Shown here piece after piece: positions 26,877-34,945 of a stretch of DNA of 64,000 nt. Source of the stretch: Rhodococcus sp. 14-1411-2a (GTDB taxonomy: Bacteria; Actinomycetota; Actinomycetes; Mycobacteriales; Mycobacteriaceae); NCBI RefSeq assembly GCF_002259485.1, contig NZ_NPGA01000020.1:248001-312000 (forward strand). Reading direction: 5' to 3'. Position 1 is the first letter of the stretch. Each line of letters opens with the position of its first letter. A program made the position numbers and the translations under genes. The notes under the pieces are model-generated. The model saw nothing but the letters and a program-made list of their open reading frames with translations, was not told where the DNA came from and made no database searches.

Positions 26877-27695
26877 CTACTCGGTCACGAAGTCGACCAA
26901 TTGTTCGACGGCACCGATCAACGGTGCCTCGAGATCCCGAAAGCTCGACACCGACGAATACACCCGACGCCACCCCTCCCGGGGAGTACCCCACCCCAGC
27001 TCTCGGCAGATCCCGGTCTTCCAATCCTCGCCGCGCGGAATCTTCGGCCACGCAGCGATTCCCACGGCCGCCGGCTTCACCGCTTCCCAGACGTCGATGA
27101 ACGGATGACCGGTGACCAACACGTGTTCGCCCAGCGACCTCGTCAACTTCGACTCCTTGGACCCGGTCACCAGATGATCCACCAGGACTCCGACGCGACG
27201 GCCGGGGCCAGGACCGAAATCGGCCAACCGCTCCCCCAGATTGTCCAGACCCTCCAGATGTTCGACGACCACGCCCTCCACCCGAAGATCGTGTCCCCAC
27301 ACACTTTCCACCAGGGCCGCGTCGTGCACGCCCTCGACCCAGATGCGGCTCGCCCGGGCGGTGCGCGCGCGCAGTCCCTCGACTTTGGTGGAACCGGATG
27401 CGGAGCGCGCCTGCTGTGGCGTTGCAGCGGCGGGCTTCGGACGCACCAGAGTCACCCGGCGTCCGTCGATCAGGAATGCTGCCTCGCGCAGGGCGAACAG
27501 CCGCGTCGTACGGGCACCGTCCTCGAGACGGACGAAATCTCCGTCGTAGGTGCGCTCGAAGCCGACCACGGCACCGCAGTACCCGGTACCGGCGTCTTCG
27601 ACAACCAATCCACGATCGGCCGACACCTCCGGTGCCGGAACCTTGCGCATGCGACTGTGCCCTCTGAGAATGTCTCCGCCGTACATGTCGTTCAC
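26877..27695 (-). CDS. DUF3097 family protein
   Basis: The 272-aa conserved actinobacterial protein resembles Rv1486c. Typical landmarks are GDILRGHSRMRKVPAPEV, RGLVVEDAGTGYCGAVVGFE, AFLIDGRRVTLVRP, VEGVHDAALVESVWG, and VLVDHLVTGSKESKL. The HDAALVE and DHLV segments recall Toprim-like acidic sites, which would suggest a nucleic-acid role, but that is inference. GTG 27695 is chosen because TAGCGT lies 8 nt upstream (leaderless); ATG 27686 is a possible alternative. It shares a 67-bp divergent promoter region with the gene at 27763. Confidence 0.88.
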   Translation of the reverse strand: MNDMYGGDILRGHSRMRKVPAPEVSADRGLVVEDAGTGYCGAVVGFERTYDGDFVRLEDGARTTRLFALREAAFLIDGRRVTLVRPKPAAATPQQARSASGSTKVEGLRARTARASRIWVEGVHDAALVESVWGHDLRVEGVVVEHLEGLDNLGERLADFGPGPGRRVGVLVDHLVTGSKESKLTRSLGEHVLVTGHPFIDVWEAVKPAAVGIAAWPKIPRGEDWKTGICRELGWGTPREGWRRVYSSVSSFRDLEAPLIGAVEQLVDFVTE

Positions 27696-27762
27696 GGCAA
27701 CCAACGCTAGCGACACCGGCCTCTCCAGCACGGTTCGCCACGCCGACCTATGCTCGTGAGTC

Positions 27763-28590
27763 GTGTGTTCCTCTAGCGCAAGTCTCGCCCTGTGGGCCGG
27801 TTCCTGGCTGGCCGGTTCCAGCTCTCCCGACGACGTCATCGACGCGATGTCCGAGTGGGCTCCGATGCATCTCGTCGGTGCAGGTGATGTGGACGCAGCC
27901 AACGATTTCGGGCTGCAGTACCCCGGCCACGCCGAGGGAATAGCGGGCCTGCTGCACGCGATCAGAGCGGCCGCAACTGCGTCGACGCCCACGGCCGGGG
28001 ACGATCGGATCAAGCTCGTTCTGCCCGCCCCCGGCGCGGTGAGCGGCCTCCCCGCCAACACCGACTTCTCCCGAGCTGCCCTGAACACCGGTCAAGCGGT
28101 GGTGATCGGTACCTCGGGCAACACCGGGATCGGGTTGGTACCCGTCGTGGAGGGGCCGGATGTGTTGCGCTGGACCGTCTACTCGATCGTCGTCCCCGAG
28201 CACGGTCATCGGGATCGGGGGTTGGGTGAGGCCGAGTACGAGATGCGTGAGGCCGTACGCGGTGCGGCCGACGCTCTCGCACGGATGCAGTCGCTACCCA
28301 CCCGGACCCTCGACGCCGATCCGCGCACTCGTATCGCCGAGTTGATCGCCGACGCGGCACGGCATCGCTACCCCGCAGACATGTCCGACAGGGCGTTCCG
28401 CGTCCTCGAATCGGCGGATCGGGTGGCCGCCATTCTGACGGTCGCGGCGGGATCGGCTCCGTCGGAGGCACCGACCGCGACGGCAGCTGCAGCACGGGAA
28501 GAACTCGTTCGACCGCTCTGGGTTGCGGTGCGCACCGCACGCACCATCGCGGTCGCGACGAGCATCGCAGCGGCGATGCATTCCGCCTGA
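27763..28590 (+). CDS. Conserved hypothetical protein, 275 aa
   Basis: I do not recognise a named domain. The soluble, Ala-rich protein starts MCSSSASLALWAGSWLAGSS and has a mixed alpha/beta first half (VVIGTSGNTGIGLVPVVEG, WTVYSIVVPEHGHRD). The second half is strongly helical (GLGEAEYEMREAVRGAADALARMQ and the Ala/Arg-rich C-terminus). There is no signal peptide or clear membrane segment. GTG 27763 follows TATGCT by 8 nt, again leaderless. It is divergent from DUF3097 and convergent with hemH across a strong hairpin. Gene-like codon bias and conserved-type composition support it as real. Confidence 0.78.
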   Translation: MCSSSASLALWAGSWLAGSSSPDDVIDAMSEWAPMHLVGAGDVDAANDFGLQYPGHAEGIAGLLHAIRAAATASTPTAGDDRIKLVLPAPGAVSGLPANTDFSRAALNTGQAVVIGTSGNTGIGLVPVVEGPDVLRWTVYSIVVPEHGHRDRGLGEAEYEMREAVRGAADALARMQSLPTRTLDADPRTRIAELIADAARHRYPADMSDRAFRVLESADRVAAILTVAAGSAPSEAPTATAAAAREELVRPLWVAVRTARTIAVATSIAAAMHSA

Positions 28591-28618
28591 CACCGCGCCC
28601 GGCCGCGGTGTCAGGCGG
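28583..28618. terminator. Bidirectional terminator-like hairpin
   Basis: A 14-bp perfect stem (28583-28596 with 28605-28618) encloses an 8-nt loop. It covers the stop codon of the + gene ending at 28590 and lies 7 bp before the hemH stop at 28625, serving both convergent genes. Confidence 0.75.
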
Positions 28619-28624
28619 CAACGT

Positions 28625-29704
28625 TCACGACGTGGCAGCGGCGGGCCGGGAGGGCCTGGTGGGCTGCTCACAGCACCCGACGGCGCAGCGACTGCCGTCC
28701 AGTGTCGAGCCGTAGCCGGGCACACTGCCGAGACCGCGGCATCGGCCGCCGACTCGGTATTCGTCCACCAGCTCGCGGATCATCCGTGGAAAACGCGCGT
28801 CGGATCCGGGCGTGCCTGCGCGCGCGAAAGCCATACCGAGTTCGCGAGCCTTCTCCTCCGCTTCGGTGTCCAGATCCCACACGACCTCGAGATGGTCGGA
28901 CACGAATCCGATCGGACACACGATCACGGCGTCCACGGACTTCTCCGACAGCGCTTCGAGGTGGTCGCAGATGTCGGGGTCGAGCCACGGCACCTGCGGG
29001 GGCCCGGAGCGGGACTGCCACACCAGGTCGTAGTCGTCGACGCCCGACGCGGCTGCAACGAGCCTCGAGGCCTCTGCCACCTGACGGCTGTAGAGGTGAC
29101 CGCCGTCCTCGGGCGGGCCGGCGTTGGCGTCGGCGGCCGAGGGGATGGAGTGTGCGGTGAACACCAGACGCGCGCCGGCGCGGTGCTGCTCGGGCAGTGT
29201 GGCTCGCGCCGATGCGACGGCGTCGCTGAACGCGTCGACCATCAGCGGGTGGTCGTAGTACTGCCGGATCTTGAGCAGATGCGGCGCATCGTCACCGACG
29301 GCGGCGCGGGCCCGGGCGATGTCCTCGTGGTACTGCCTGCATCCGGAGTATCCGCCCCACGCGGAGGTGGGAAACACGAGTGCGTTCCTGATTCCGTCCG
29401 ACTTCATGGTCGCGACGGTGTCCTCGATCATCGGATGCCAGTTGCGGTTTCCGAAGTAGATCGGCAGATCCACTCCGGCGGAATCGAATTCGACACGGAG
29501 GGCGTCGATGATGTCTCGGTTGAGCCGGTTGATCGGCGAGACGCCCCCGAAGTGCATGTAATGCTCGACGACCGCGTCGAGCCGCTCGGGCGGCACTCCA
29601 CGTCCGCGAGTGACGTTCTCCAGGAAAGGGCGTACGTCGGCGGGCTGTTCCGGCCCGCCGAACGAGAGCACCAACAATGCGTCGAAGTCTCCAGGGGTGG
29701 TCAT
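28625..29704 (-). CDS. hemH: Ferrochelatase (coproporphyrin III ferrochelatase)
   Basis: The 359-aa enzyme inserts Fe(II) into coproporphyrin III (or protoporphyrin IX), the metal-insertion step of heme synthesis. Motifs are LLVLSFGGPEQPADVRPFLE, HYMHFGGVSPINRLN, VFTAHSIPSAAD (metal-binding His), WQSRSGPPQVPWL and VICPIGFVSDHLEVVWDLD. Actinobacterial ferrochelatases often carry a [2Fe-2S] cluster; here C122 and the C-terminal C322, C340, C344 and C345 are candidate ligands. ATG 29704 is 6 nt after a -10-like CACAAT. Gene order hemH-inhA-fabG1 matches Rv1485-Rv1483. Confidence 0.94.
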   Translation of the reverse strand: MTTPGDFDALLVLSFGGPEQPADVRPFLENVTRGRGVPPERLDAVVEHYMHFGGVSPINRLNRDIIDALRVEFDSAGVDLPIYFGNRNWHPMIEDTVATMKSDGIRNALVFPTSAWGGYSGCRQYHEDIARARAAVGDDAPHLLKIRQYYDHPLMVDAFSDAVASARATLPEQHRAGARLVFTAHSIPSAADANAGPPEDGGHLYSRQVAEASRLVAAASGVDDYDLVWQSRSGPPQVPWLDPDICDHLEALSEKSVDAVIVCPIGFVSDHLEVVWDLDTEAEEKARELGMAFARAGTPGSDARFPRMIRELVDEYRVGGRCRGLGSVPGYGSTLDGSRCAVGCCEQPTRPSRPAAATS

Positions 29705-29768
29705 GTGTCCATTGTGCCCCCGTCGCCGACCGGACCCGGTGGGGGTCCGATCGGCGATCGAAACCTCT

Positions 29769-29802
29769 CGGTGGGCGAAACCACGTGCGGTTCCGCCCAC
29801 CG
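29769..29802. terminator. Hairpin between inhA and hemH
   Basis: CGGTGGGCG (29769-29777) pairs with CGCCCACCG (29794-29802), and AACC/GGTT extends the stem after one mismatch, leaving a short loop. It begins directly after the inhA stop at 29808 on the minus strand and probably ends the fabG1-inhA transcript. No U tract is present. Confidence 0.55.
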
Positions 29803-29807
29803 CGGTG

Positions 29808-30632
29808 TCACATGTTCTCGGGGAGGTACGTGTTGTGGCTGGCTCCACCGTCGACGTACACGATGGATCCGGTGGTGCCGGGCAGCCAATCGGACAGCAG
29901 CGCGACGATCGACTTCGCGACGACAGTCGGATCGTTGACGTCCCAACCGATGGGAGCGGCACCGTCCCAGTAGACGTTGAGCTGGTCCATCTTGGCGGCA
30001 TCACCGGTCGCGGTACCCGCAATCGCCTTGGCTGCGAGAGTCCTGATGGGCCCTGCTGCAACAAGATTGGAGCGGATGCGCTTGGCTGCGCCCACTTCCC
30101 GTGCCACGTAACGGTTCACGGACTCGAGGGCGGCCTTCGCCACACCCATCCAGTTGTAGTACGGCATCGAGGTGCGCGGATCGAAGTCCATTCCGACGAT
30201 GGAGCCACCCTCGTTCATGACCGGGAGCACGGCGCGCGCGAGCGACGCGTAACTCCACGCGGAGATCTCGAATGCCCTCGCGGCATCGGGTCCGGGGCCG
30301 TCCAGGAACGGCTTCGCATCGGGGCCCATGAGGGTGCGGGGCGCGAATGCGATCGAGTGCAGAACCCCGTCGATACCTTCCGGTGCCACTTCGCGTACGC
30401 GGTCGGCCAGCGCCGCGAGGTGCTCCTCGTTGGTGGCGTCGAGCTCGATCGCCGGGGGCACCTCCTTGGGCAGACGCTGCGCGATGCGGTCGATGAGTCG
30501 GAGTCGATCGAACCCGGTGATGATCACCTTGGCGCCCTGCTCCTGCGCCATGGCTGCAGCGTGAAACGCGATCGAGGCGTCGGTGATGATGCCGGTGATG
30601 AGAATGGTCTTGCCTTCGAGCAATCCGCCCAT
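29808..30632 (-). CDS. inhA: Enoyl-[acyl-carrier-protein] reductase (NADH), InhA type
   Basis: The 274-aa FAS-II enzyme reduces 2-trans-enoyl-ACP with NADH during mycolic acid chain elongation. It has the FabI/InhA N-terminus GKTILITGIITDASIAF, the DGVLHSIAF loop with S93 (equivalent to InhA Ser94 of the isoniazid-NAD site), SIVGMDFDP, and the catalytic pair Y159 and K166 in YNWMGVAK. The C-terminus has SDWLPGTTGSIVYVDGG. AAGGAA precedes ATG 30632 by about 9 nt. It is the second gene of fabG1-inhA, separated by 60 bp. Confidence 0.95.
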   Translation of the reverse strand: MGGLLEGKTILITGIITDASIAFHAAAMAQEQGAKVIITGFDRLRLIDRIAQRLPKEVPPAIELDATNEEHLAALADRVREVAPEGIDGVLHSIAFAPRTLMGPDAKPFLDGPGPDAARAFEISAWSYASLARAVLPVMNEGGSIVGMDFDPRTSMPYYNWMGVAKAALESVNRYVAREVGAAKRIRSNLVAAGPIRTLAAKAIAGTATGDAAKMDQLNVYWDGAAPIGWDVNDPTVVAKSIVALLSDWLPGTTGSIVYVDGGASHNTYLPENM

Positions 30633-30692
30633 AGTGCTGTATTCCTTAATTCGGAGGTGTACGTCTGTCGGAATCGTTGTGCGAGTAGGACT

Positions 30693-31415
30693 TCAGTGCC
30701 CCATGCCCATACCACCGTCGACGGGAATGACCGCACCGGACACGTACGACGAGTCAGGTCCGGCAAGGAAGCTCACCACTGCCGCAACGTCCTCGGGCTG
30801 ACCGAGACGCTGGAGGGGGATGTATTCCTTCGCCTTGCCGCGCAAGTCGTCCGAGAGCTCTGCCGTCATGTCGGTTTCGATGAAACCCGGGGACACGACG
30901 TTCGCCGTGATGGAACGCGAGCCCAGTTCCCTCGTGATCGATCGAGCCATTCCGATGACGCCCGCCTTGGACGCTGCGTAGTTGATCTGCCCCGGTCCGC
31001 CGGCCATGGCCACGACAGAACTCAGGAAGATCATCCGACCCCAGCGCGCGCGCAACATGGCTCGGTTGGCGCGCTTGGCGACGCGGAAGGCTCCGGTCAG
31101 GTTCGCGTCGATCACACGCTGGAACTGGTCCTCGGTCATACGCATCAGCAGCGTGTCGTCGGTGATGCCGGCGTTGGCCACGAGCACCTCGACCGGTCCC
31201 TGCTTCTCTTCGACCTCCTTGAAGGCCGCGTCCACCGAGGCGGAGTCGGTGACGTCGCAGACGACCCCGAACAGCCCGTCGGGAGCGCCGGAGCCACGGT
31301 GGGTGACGGCCACCTTGTGGCCGTCGGCTTGGAGTCGCTGGGCGATGGCAAGACCGATTCCCCGGTTACCTCCGGTGACGAGTACCGATCGCGCGATGAA
31401 GTCAGGTGTGGACAT
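30693..31415 (-). CDS. fabG1: 3-oxoacyl-[ACP] reductase of FAS-II (FabG1/MabA)
   Basis: The 240-aa SDR reduces beta-ketoacyl-ACP with NADPH in mycolic acid elongation. It has SVLVTGGNRGIGLAIA (cofactor), NAGITDDTLL, and the catalytic S133, Y146 and K150 (YAASK), ending VSGAVIPVDGGMGMGH. ATG 31415 is chosen because a promoter with TAGGTT 7 nt upstream makes it leaderless; a longer reading to 31478 adds unlike sequence. It heads the fabG1-inhA operon, the mycolate biosynthesis locus conserved across Mycobacteriales. Confidence 0.95.
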   Translation of the reverse strand: MSTPDFIARSVLVTGGNRGIGLAIAQRLQADGHKVAVTHRGSGAPDGLFGVVCDVTDSASVDAAFKEVEEKQGPVEVLVANAGITDDTLLMRMTEDQFQRVIDANLTGAFRVAKRANRAMLRARWGRMIFLSSVVAMAGGPGQINYAASKAGVIGMARSITRELGSRSITANVVSPGFIETDMTAELSDDLRGKAKEYIPLQRLGQPEDVAAVVSFLAGPDSSYVSGAVIPVDGGMGMGH

Positions 31416-31422
31416 GCCTAGC

Positions 31423-31450
31423 AACCTATCTGTTCGTCCTGGAATGACAA
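31423..31450 (-). promoter_or_regulatory. fabG1-inhA promoter
   Basis: On the minus strand TTGTCA (31450-31445), a 16-nt spacer and TAGGTT (31428-31423) stand 7 nt before the fabG1 ATG. In mycobacteria mutations in the equivalent promoter raise InhA levels; here it explains why fabG1-inhA can be transcribed separately from the moxR cluster upstream. Confidence 0.7.
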
Positions 31451-31481
31451 AGCGAAACTTACTGGTGAGTAAGAACAACGA

Positions 31482-32474
31482 TCACGGGAGACGTTGCCGC
31501 ATCACCAATGCCGAACCGAGGCCAGCCGAGATGCACAGGACGCCGAGTATCAGCCACGGACGCGACGCGTCCCCGCGGGTGATCTCGAACCCGATCTGTT
31601 CCTCGAGGGTGTCGTAGACGTCTCTGAGATCCTCGAGCGACGACGCGGAGAAGAAGCTGCCGCCGGACAGATTCGCGATCTCCCGCAACGACGGATCGTC
31701 GACCGGTACGGGCACACGTTCGACGCCGTTCTCGTCCTCGATCTCGACGGAGCCGTAGCTCGTGCCGAACGAGATGGTGGAGATGGGCACGTTCTTGTCC
31801 TTGGCGGCACGCGCTGCGGTGTACCCGCCGCGGGGGTCGTCGAGGTTCTGCGGAACGGTCTGCTTACCGTCCGAGAGCAGCACGATGCGCGCAGGCGGCG
31901 CCGCGTCGCCGCCGCCGAGTATCGCGCCGAGAGTGTCGATCGACTGGAGCGAGGTGAAGATCGACTCGCCGGTGGCCGTTCGTTCGCTGAGTTGCAACCT
32001 GTCGATGGCGGATTTGGTGGCTTCGCGGTTGGCCGTGGGCGAGACCAGGACGGACGCCGTTCCGGCGAACGCGACCAACCCGAGATTGATGCCGGGCGTC
32101 AGACCGTCGGCGAAGGATTTGGCTGCTTCCTGCGCGGCTGCCAACCGAGTCGGCTCCACGTCGGTGGCCTCCATCGACAGCGACACGTCGATGACGAGCA
32201 TGACGGTCGCTCGGTTCCGTGGCACCCGCTGGTCCGCCGTGGGACCGGCCAACGCGACGGTCAGGAACATCAGGCCGACCAGAACCAGTGCCGTCGGCAG
32301 GTGTCGCAGTCGATTGGGCCGATCCGGCGCAACGGACTCGAGCAGTTCCATGTTGGAGAACCGCAGCACGTGCTTCTGCTTGCGCCGCTGGATCACGACG
32401 TAGCCGACCGTCAGTGCGATGACGACGAGGAGAAAGCCCAGCCACCACGGCGAGGCGAAATCGGTCAGGCTCAT
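31482..32474 (-). CDS. VWA domain membrane protein (Rv1481-like)
   Basis: The 330-aa protein has two N-terminal membrane segments (about residues 10-28 and 58-78), a von Willebrand A domain with MIDAS motif LVIDVSLSMEATD (DxSxS), and LVAFAGTASVLVSPT and IVLLSDGKQT supplying further metal ligands. A C-terminal membrane helix (WLILGVLCISAGLGSALVM) follows. It works with MoxR AAA ATPases as a metal-dependent chaperone or assembly module at the membrane. It overlaps the DUF58 gene by 4 bp (ATGA at 32471-32474). Confidence 0.92.
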   Translation of the reverse strand: MSLTDFASPWWLGFLLVVIALTVGYVVIQRRKQKHVLRFSNMELLESVAPDRPNRLRHLPTALVLVGLMFLTVALAGPTADQRVPRNRATVMLVIDVSLSMEATDVEPTRLAAAQEAAKSFADGLTPGINLGLVAFAGTASVLVSPTANREATKSAIDRLQLSERTATGESIFTSLQSIDTLGAILGGGDAAPPARIVLLSDGKQTVPQNLDDPRGGYTAARAAKDKNVPISTISFGTSYGSVEIEDENGVERVPVPVDDPSLREIANLSGGSFFSASSLEDLRDVYDTLEEQIGFEITRGDASRPWLILGVLCISAGLGSALVMRQRLP

Positions 32475-33466
32475 CGCGGTGCCCGCGCTGTGTTGGTGAA
32501 CCCGGACCCGATGGTGTGCCTGCGTGCGGTCACGAACCGTACGATGTCTGCGATCCAGTCACCGTCGGTGCGGAGCGTCAATCGGGGTGCGCCGCACCGA
32601 CGTAGCGCCTTCTCGACGTCGTCGCGGTGTGCTGCAGCTGCGCGCGCGAAATCTGCACGCAGCCGAGGCGTGGTACTGAATTCGCGAGTGCGGCCGGATT
32701 CCGGATCGTGGAGAACCACGTCACCGACGTCGGGCAGTTCCAGATCACGTGGGTCGAGTACCTCGACGGCCAGCACGTCGTGTCGAGCGGAGATGGCCCG
32801 AAGCGACCGCTCCCAATCGATCGGCCCGAGGAAGTCGCTGATCACCACAGCCATTCCGCGGCGGCGTTCGGGCCGTCGCAGCGCTTCGATGGCGGCGCGC
32901 AGGTCACCGCGCACACCGTCGGCCGCAGCCGGCGTCGTGGCAATGGCACGGAGCATCGACTGAGTGTGCACGCGGCCGCCGCGTGCAGGAATGCGGTTGG
33001 TCTCGGAACCGGTGGCCACCACCGCGCCGATTCGATTACCGCCACCGCCGGACAGATGAGTGATGGCGGCCGAGGCCGCGACCGCGAGATCGCGCTTCTC
33101 GCACCCGGTGGTGCCGAAGTCGAGGCTGGCCGACAAGTCGACGACGAGCCAGGTCTCCAGCTCGCGGTCGGCCACGGACTGCCGCACGTGCGGATGCGTC
33201 GTACGCGCGGTGACCGACCAGTCCATCTGGCGGACGTCGTCGCCCGGCTGGTATTCCCTGGCGTCGCCCGGTTCCGAACCGGGACCGGGAATCAGCCCGA
33301 GATGATCGCCGTGCAGCACCCCGTCCAATCGGCGGCGGACGGTCAGCTCCAAGGTCCGCAGCGCGGCAGCCAGTTTCGGATCGCGCAGTTCACCCGATCG
33401 AAAGGACGGCGGCCGAGACACGACGGCACGGGATGCGGTCACGGAAGCGGTGTCGGATCCGCTCAC
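32471..33466 (-). CDS. DUF58 domain protein (Rv1480-like)
   Basis: The 331-aa protein has the DUF58 core: LGLIPGPGSEPGDAREYQPGDD, VRQMDWSVTARTTHPHVRQ and LVVDLSASLDFGTTG, a VWA-like fold with a DxSxS-type site. It is the middle gene of moxR-DUF58-VWA, overlapping both neighbours by 4 bp (GTGA with moxR, ATGA with VWA), which signals tight translational coupling. It is predicted to be cytosolic and to partner the MoxR ATPase. The GTG start at 33466 lies in the moxR stop. Confidence 0.92.
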   Translation of the reverse strand: MSGSDTASVTASRAVVSRPPSFRSGELRDPKLAAALRTLELTVRRRLDGVLHGDHLGLIPGPGSEPGDAREYQPGDDVRQMDWSVTARTTHPHVRQSVADRELETWLVVDLSASLDFGTTGCEKRDLAVAASAAITHLSGGGGNRIGAVVATGSETNRIPARGGRVHTQSMLRAIATTPAAADGVRGDLRAAIEALRRPERRRGMAVVISDFLGPIDWERSLRAISARHDVLAVEVLDPRDLELPDVGDVVLHDPESGRTREFSTTPRLRADFARAAAAHRDDVEKALRRCGAPRLTLRTDGDWIADIVRFVTARRHTIGSGFTNTARAPR

Positions 33467-34869
33467 TGCCCCGGCGTACCGATCGCCGATCCGTCACCCG
33501 ACGGCTCCTGCAACGACGGTGCCGGCTGACCGTACTGACCGTACTGACCGCCCTGTGGTTGCTGAGGTCCGGGCTGCTGCTGAGGTCCGGGCTGCTGCGA
33601 CGGAGGCATCTGGCCCTGCGCGGGAAACTGCCCCGGAGCGGGAAACTGGCCGGGATGCTGACCCTGGCTCGGGTAGGGGCCCTGTGGCTGACGTCCGTCG
33701 AAGTGCGGGGCGTCCGGACCGGCTCCGTTGCCCTGCGGCACCGGTACCGCCTGCGGTGACACCTGCGGCAACCCGACGGTCTGCAGCACCCGGGAGATGA
33801 CCGTCTCCGGGGTCACCTCGTCGGCCAGAGCGTCGTAGGACAACACGAGACGGTGCCGGAGCACATCGGGGATGACCTCGAGAACGTCCTGGGGAACGAC
33901 GTAGTCGCGACCACGGAGCAGAGCCAGTGCGCGGGAGGCGGCGATGATGCCGAGCGTCGCACGCGGCGATGCACCGTAGGCGATCCAGCTGGCCACGTCG
34001 TCCATGCCGAACTGCTCGGGAGTTCGAGTAGCAGAGATGACCCGGACCACGTAGTCGACGAGCGCATGGTGCACGAACACCGAGCTGGCCAGATTCTGCA
34101 GGCGAACCAATTCGACCGGGTCCAGGATCTGCTTGGGCTCGGGAGCCTTGATTCCCATGCGGTAGACGATCTCGCGCTCCTCCTCGACCGTCGGGTAGTC
34201 GACGACGATCTTGAACAGGAATCGGTCTCGCTGCGCTTCGGGAAGCGGGTACACACCTTCGTTCTCGATGGGGTTCTGCGTTGCCATCACCAGGAACGGA
34301 TCCGGCATCGGGAACGTCTTGCCGCCGATGGTCACGTGTCGTTCTGCCATGACCTCGAGCAGAGCGGACTGAACCTTGGCCGGTGCACGGTTGATCTCGT
34401 CGGCCAGCACGAAGTTGGCCACGACGGGTCCGAGTTCGGTGTCGAACTCCTCACGACCCTGACGGTAGATTCGAGTGCCGACGAGGTCGGTGGGAACCAG
34501 GTCGGGTGTGAACTGAACTCGCGAGAACGAGCCACCGACCACACGTGCGAACGTCTCGACGGCAAGAGTCTTCGCGACGCCGGGAACACCCTCGAGCAAC
34601 ACGTGTCCGCGGGCGAGCAACCCCACCAGAATGCGCTCGACCAGCCGATCCTGACCGACGATCACGCGCTTGACCTCGTACACGGCTTTCTCGAGAAGCT
34701 GGACGTCCTCGGCCAAGGCCGGACTGTCCACCCGCTTCGGCTCCACACCCGGTGGATTCGACGTCTCGGACTCGACTCGCGTCGACCCCTCGTCGTTCGA
34801 AATCCGGCCGTCACGTGATGTCACCAAGAATTCACCGCTTTCAGTCGATCGTCGTCGGGCACGTTTCAT
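33463..34869 (-). CDS. moxR1: MoxR-family AAA+ ATPase with a Gln/Pro/Gly-rich C-terminal tail
   Basis: The AAA+ chaperone ATPase has Walker A GVPGVAKT, Walker B VLADEINRAPAK, the MoxR signature MATQNPIENEGVYPLPEAQRDRF cut by its loop, and sensor regions as in Rv1479. The conserved core ends near residue 372. The remaining roughly 95 residues are low-complexity, rich in Gln, Pro and Gly (repeats like PGQFPA, QQPGPQQ, GQYGQYGQP), longer than the tail I recall for the mycobacterial protein. The start is uncertain: ATG 34869 (468 aa) or GTG 34824 (453 aa); neither has a strong ribosome site. Confidence 0.92.
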   Translation of the reverse strand: MKRARRRSTESGEFLVTSRDGRISNDEGSTRVESETSNPPGVEPKRVDSPALAEDVQLLEKAVYEVKRVIVGQDRLVERILVGLLARGHVLLEGVPGVAKTLAVETFARVVGGSFSRVQFTPDLVPTDLVGTRIYRQGREEFDTELGPVVANFVLADEINRAPAKVQSALLEVMAERHVTIGGKTFPMPDPFLVMATQNPIENEGVYPLPEAQRDRFLFKIVVDYPTVEEEREIVYRMGIKAPEPKQILDPVELVRLQNLASSVFVHHALVDYVVRVISATRTPEQFGMDDVASWIAYGASPRATLGIIAASRALALLRGRDYVVPQDVLEVIPDVLRHRLVLSYDALADEVTPETVISRVLQTVGLPQVSPQAVPVPQGNGAGPDAPHFDGRQPQGPYPSQGQHPGQFPAPGQFPAQGQMPPSQQPGPQQQPGPQQPQGGQYGQYGQPAPSLQEPSGDGSAIGTPGQ

Positions 34870-34945
34870 ACCGCCGCAATCAACTATTCCAGGTGTTCGG
34901 CACGCGCGCCGAAAGGCACCCCCGACGCGCGCGCCGGATCCGGGC

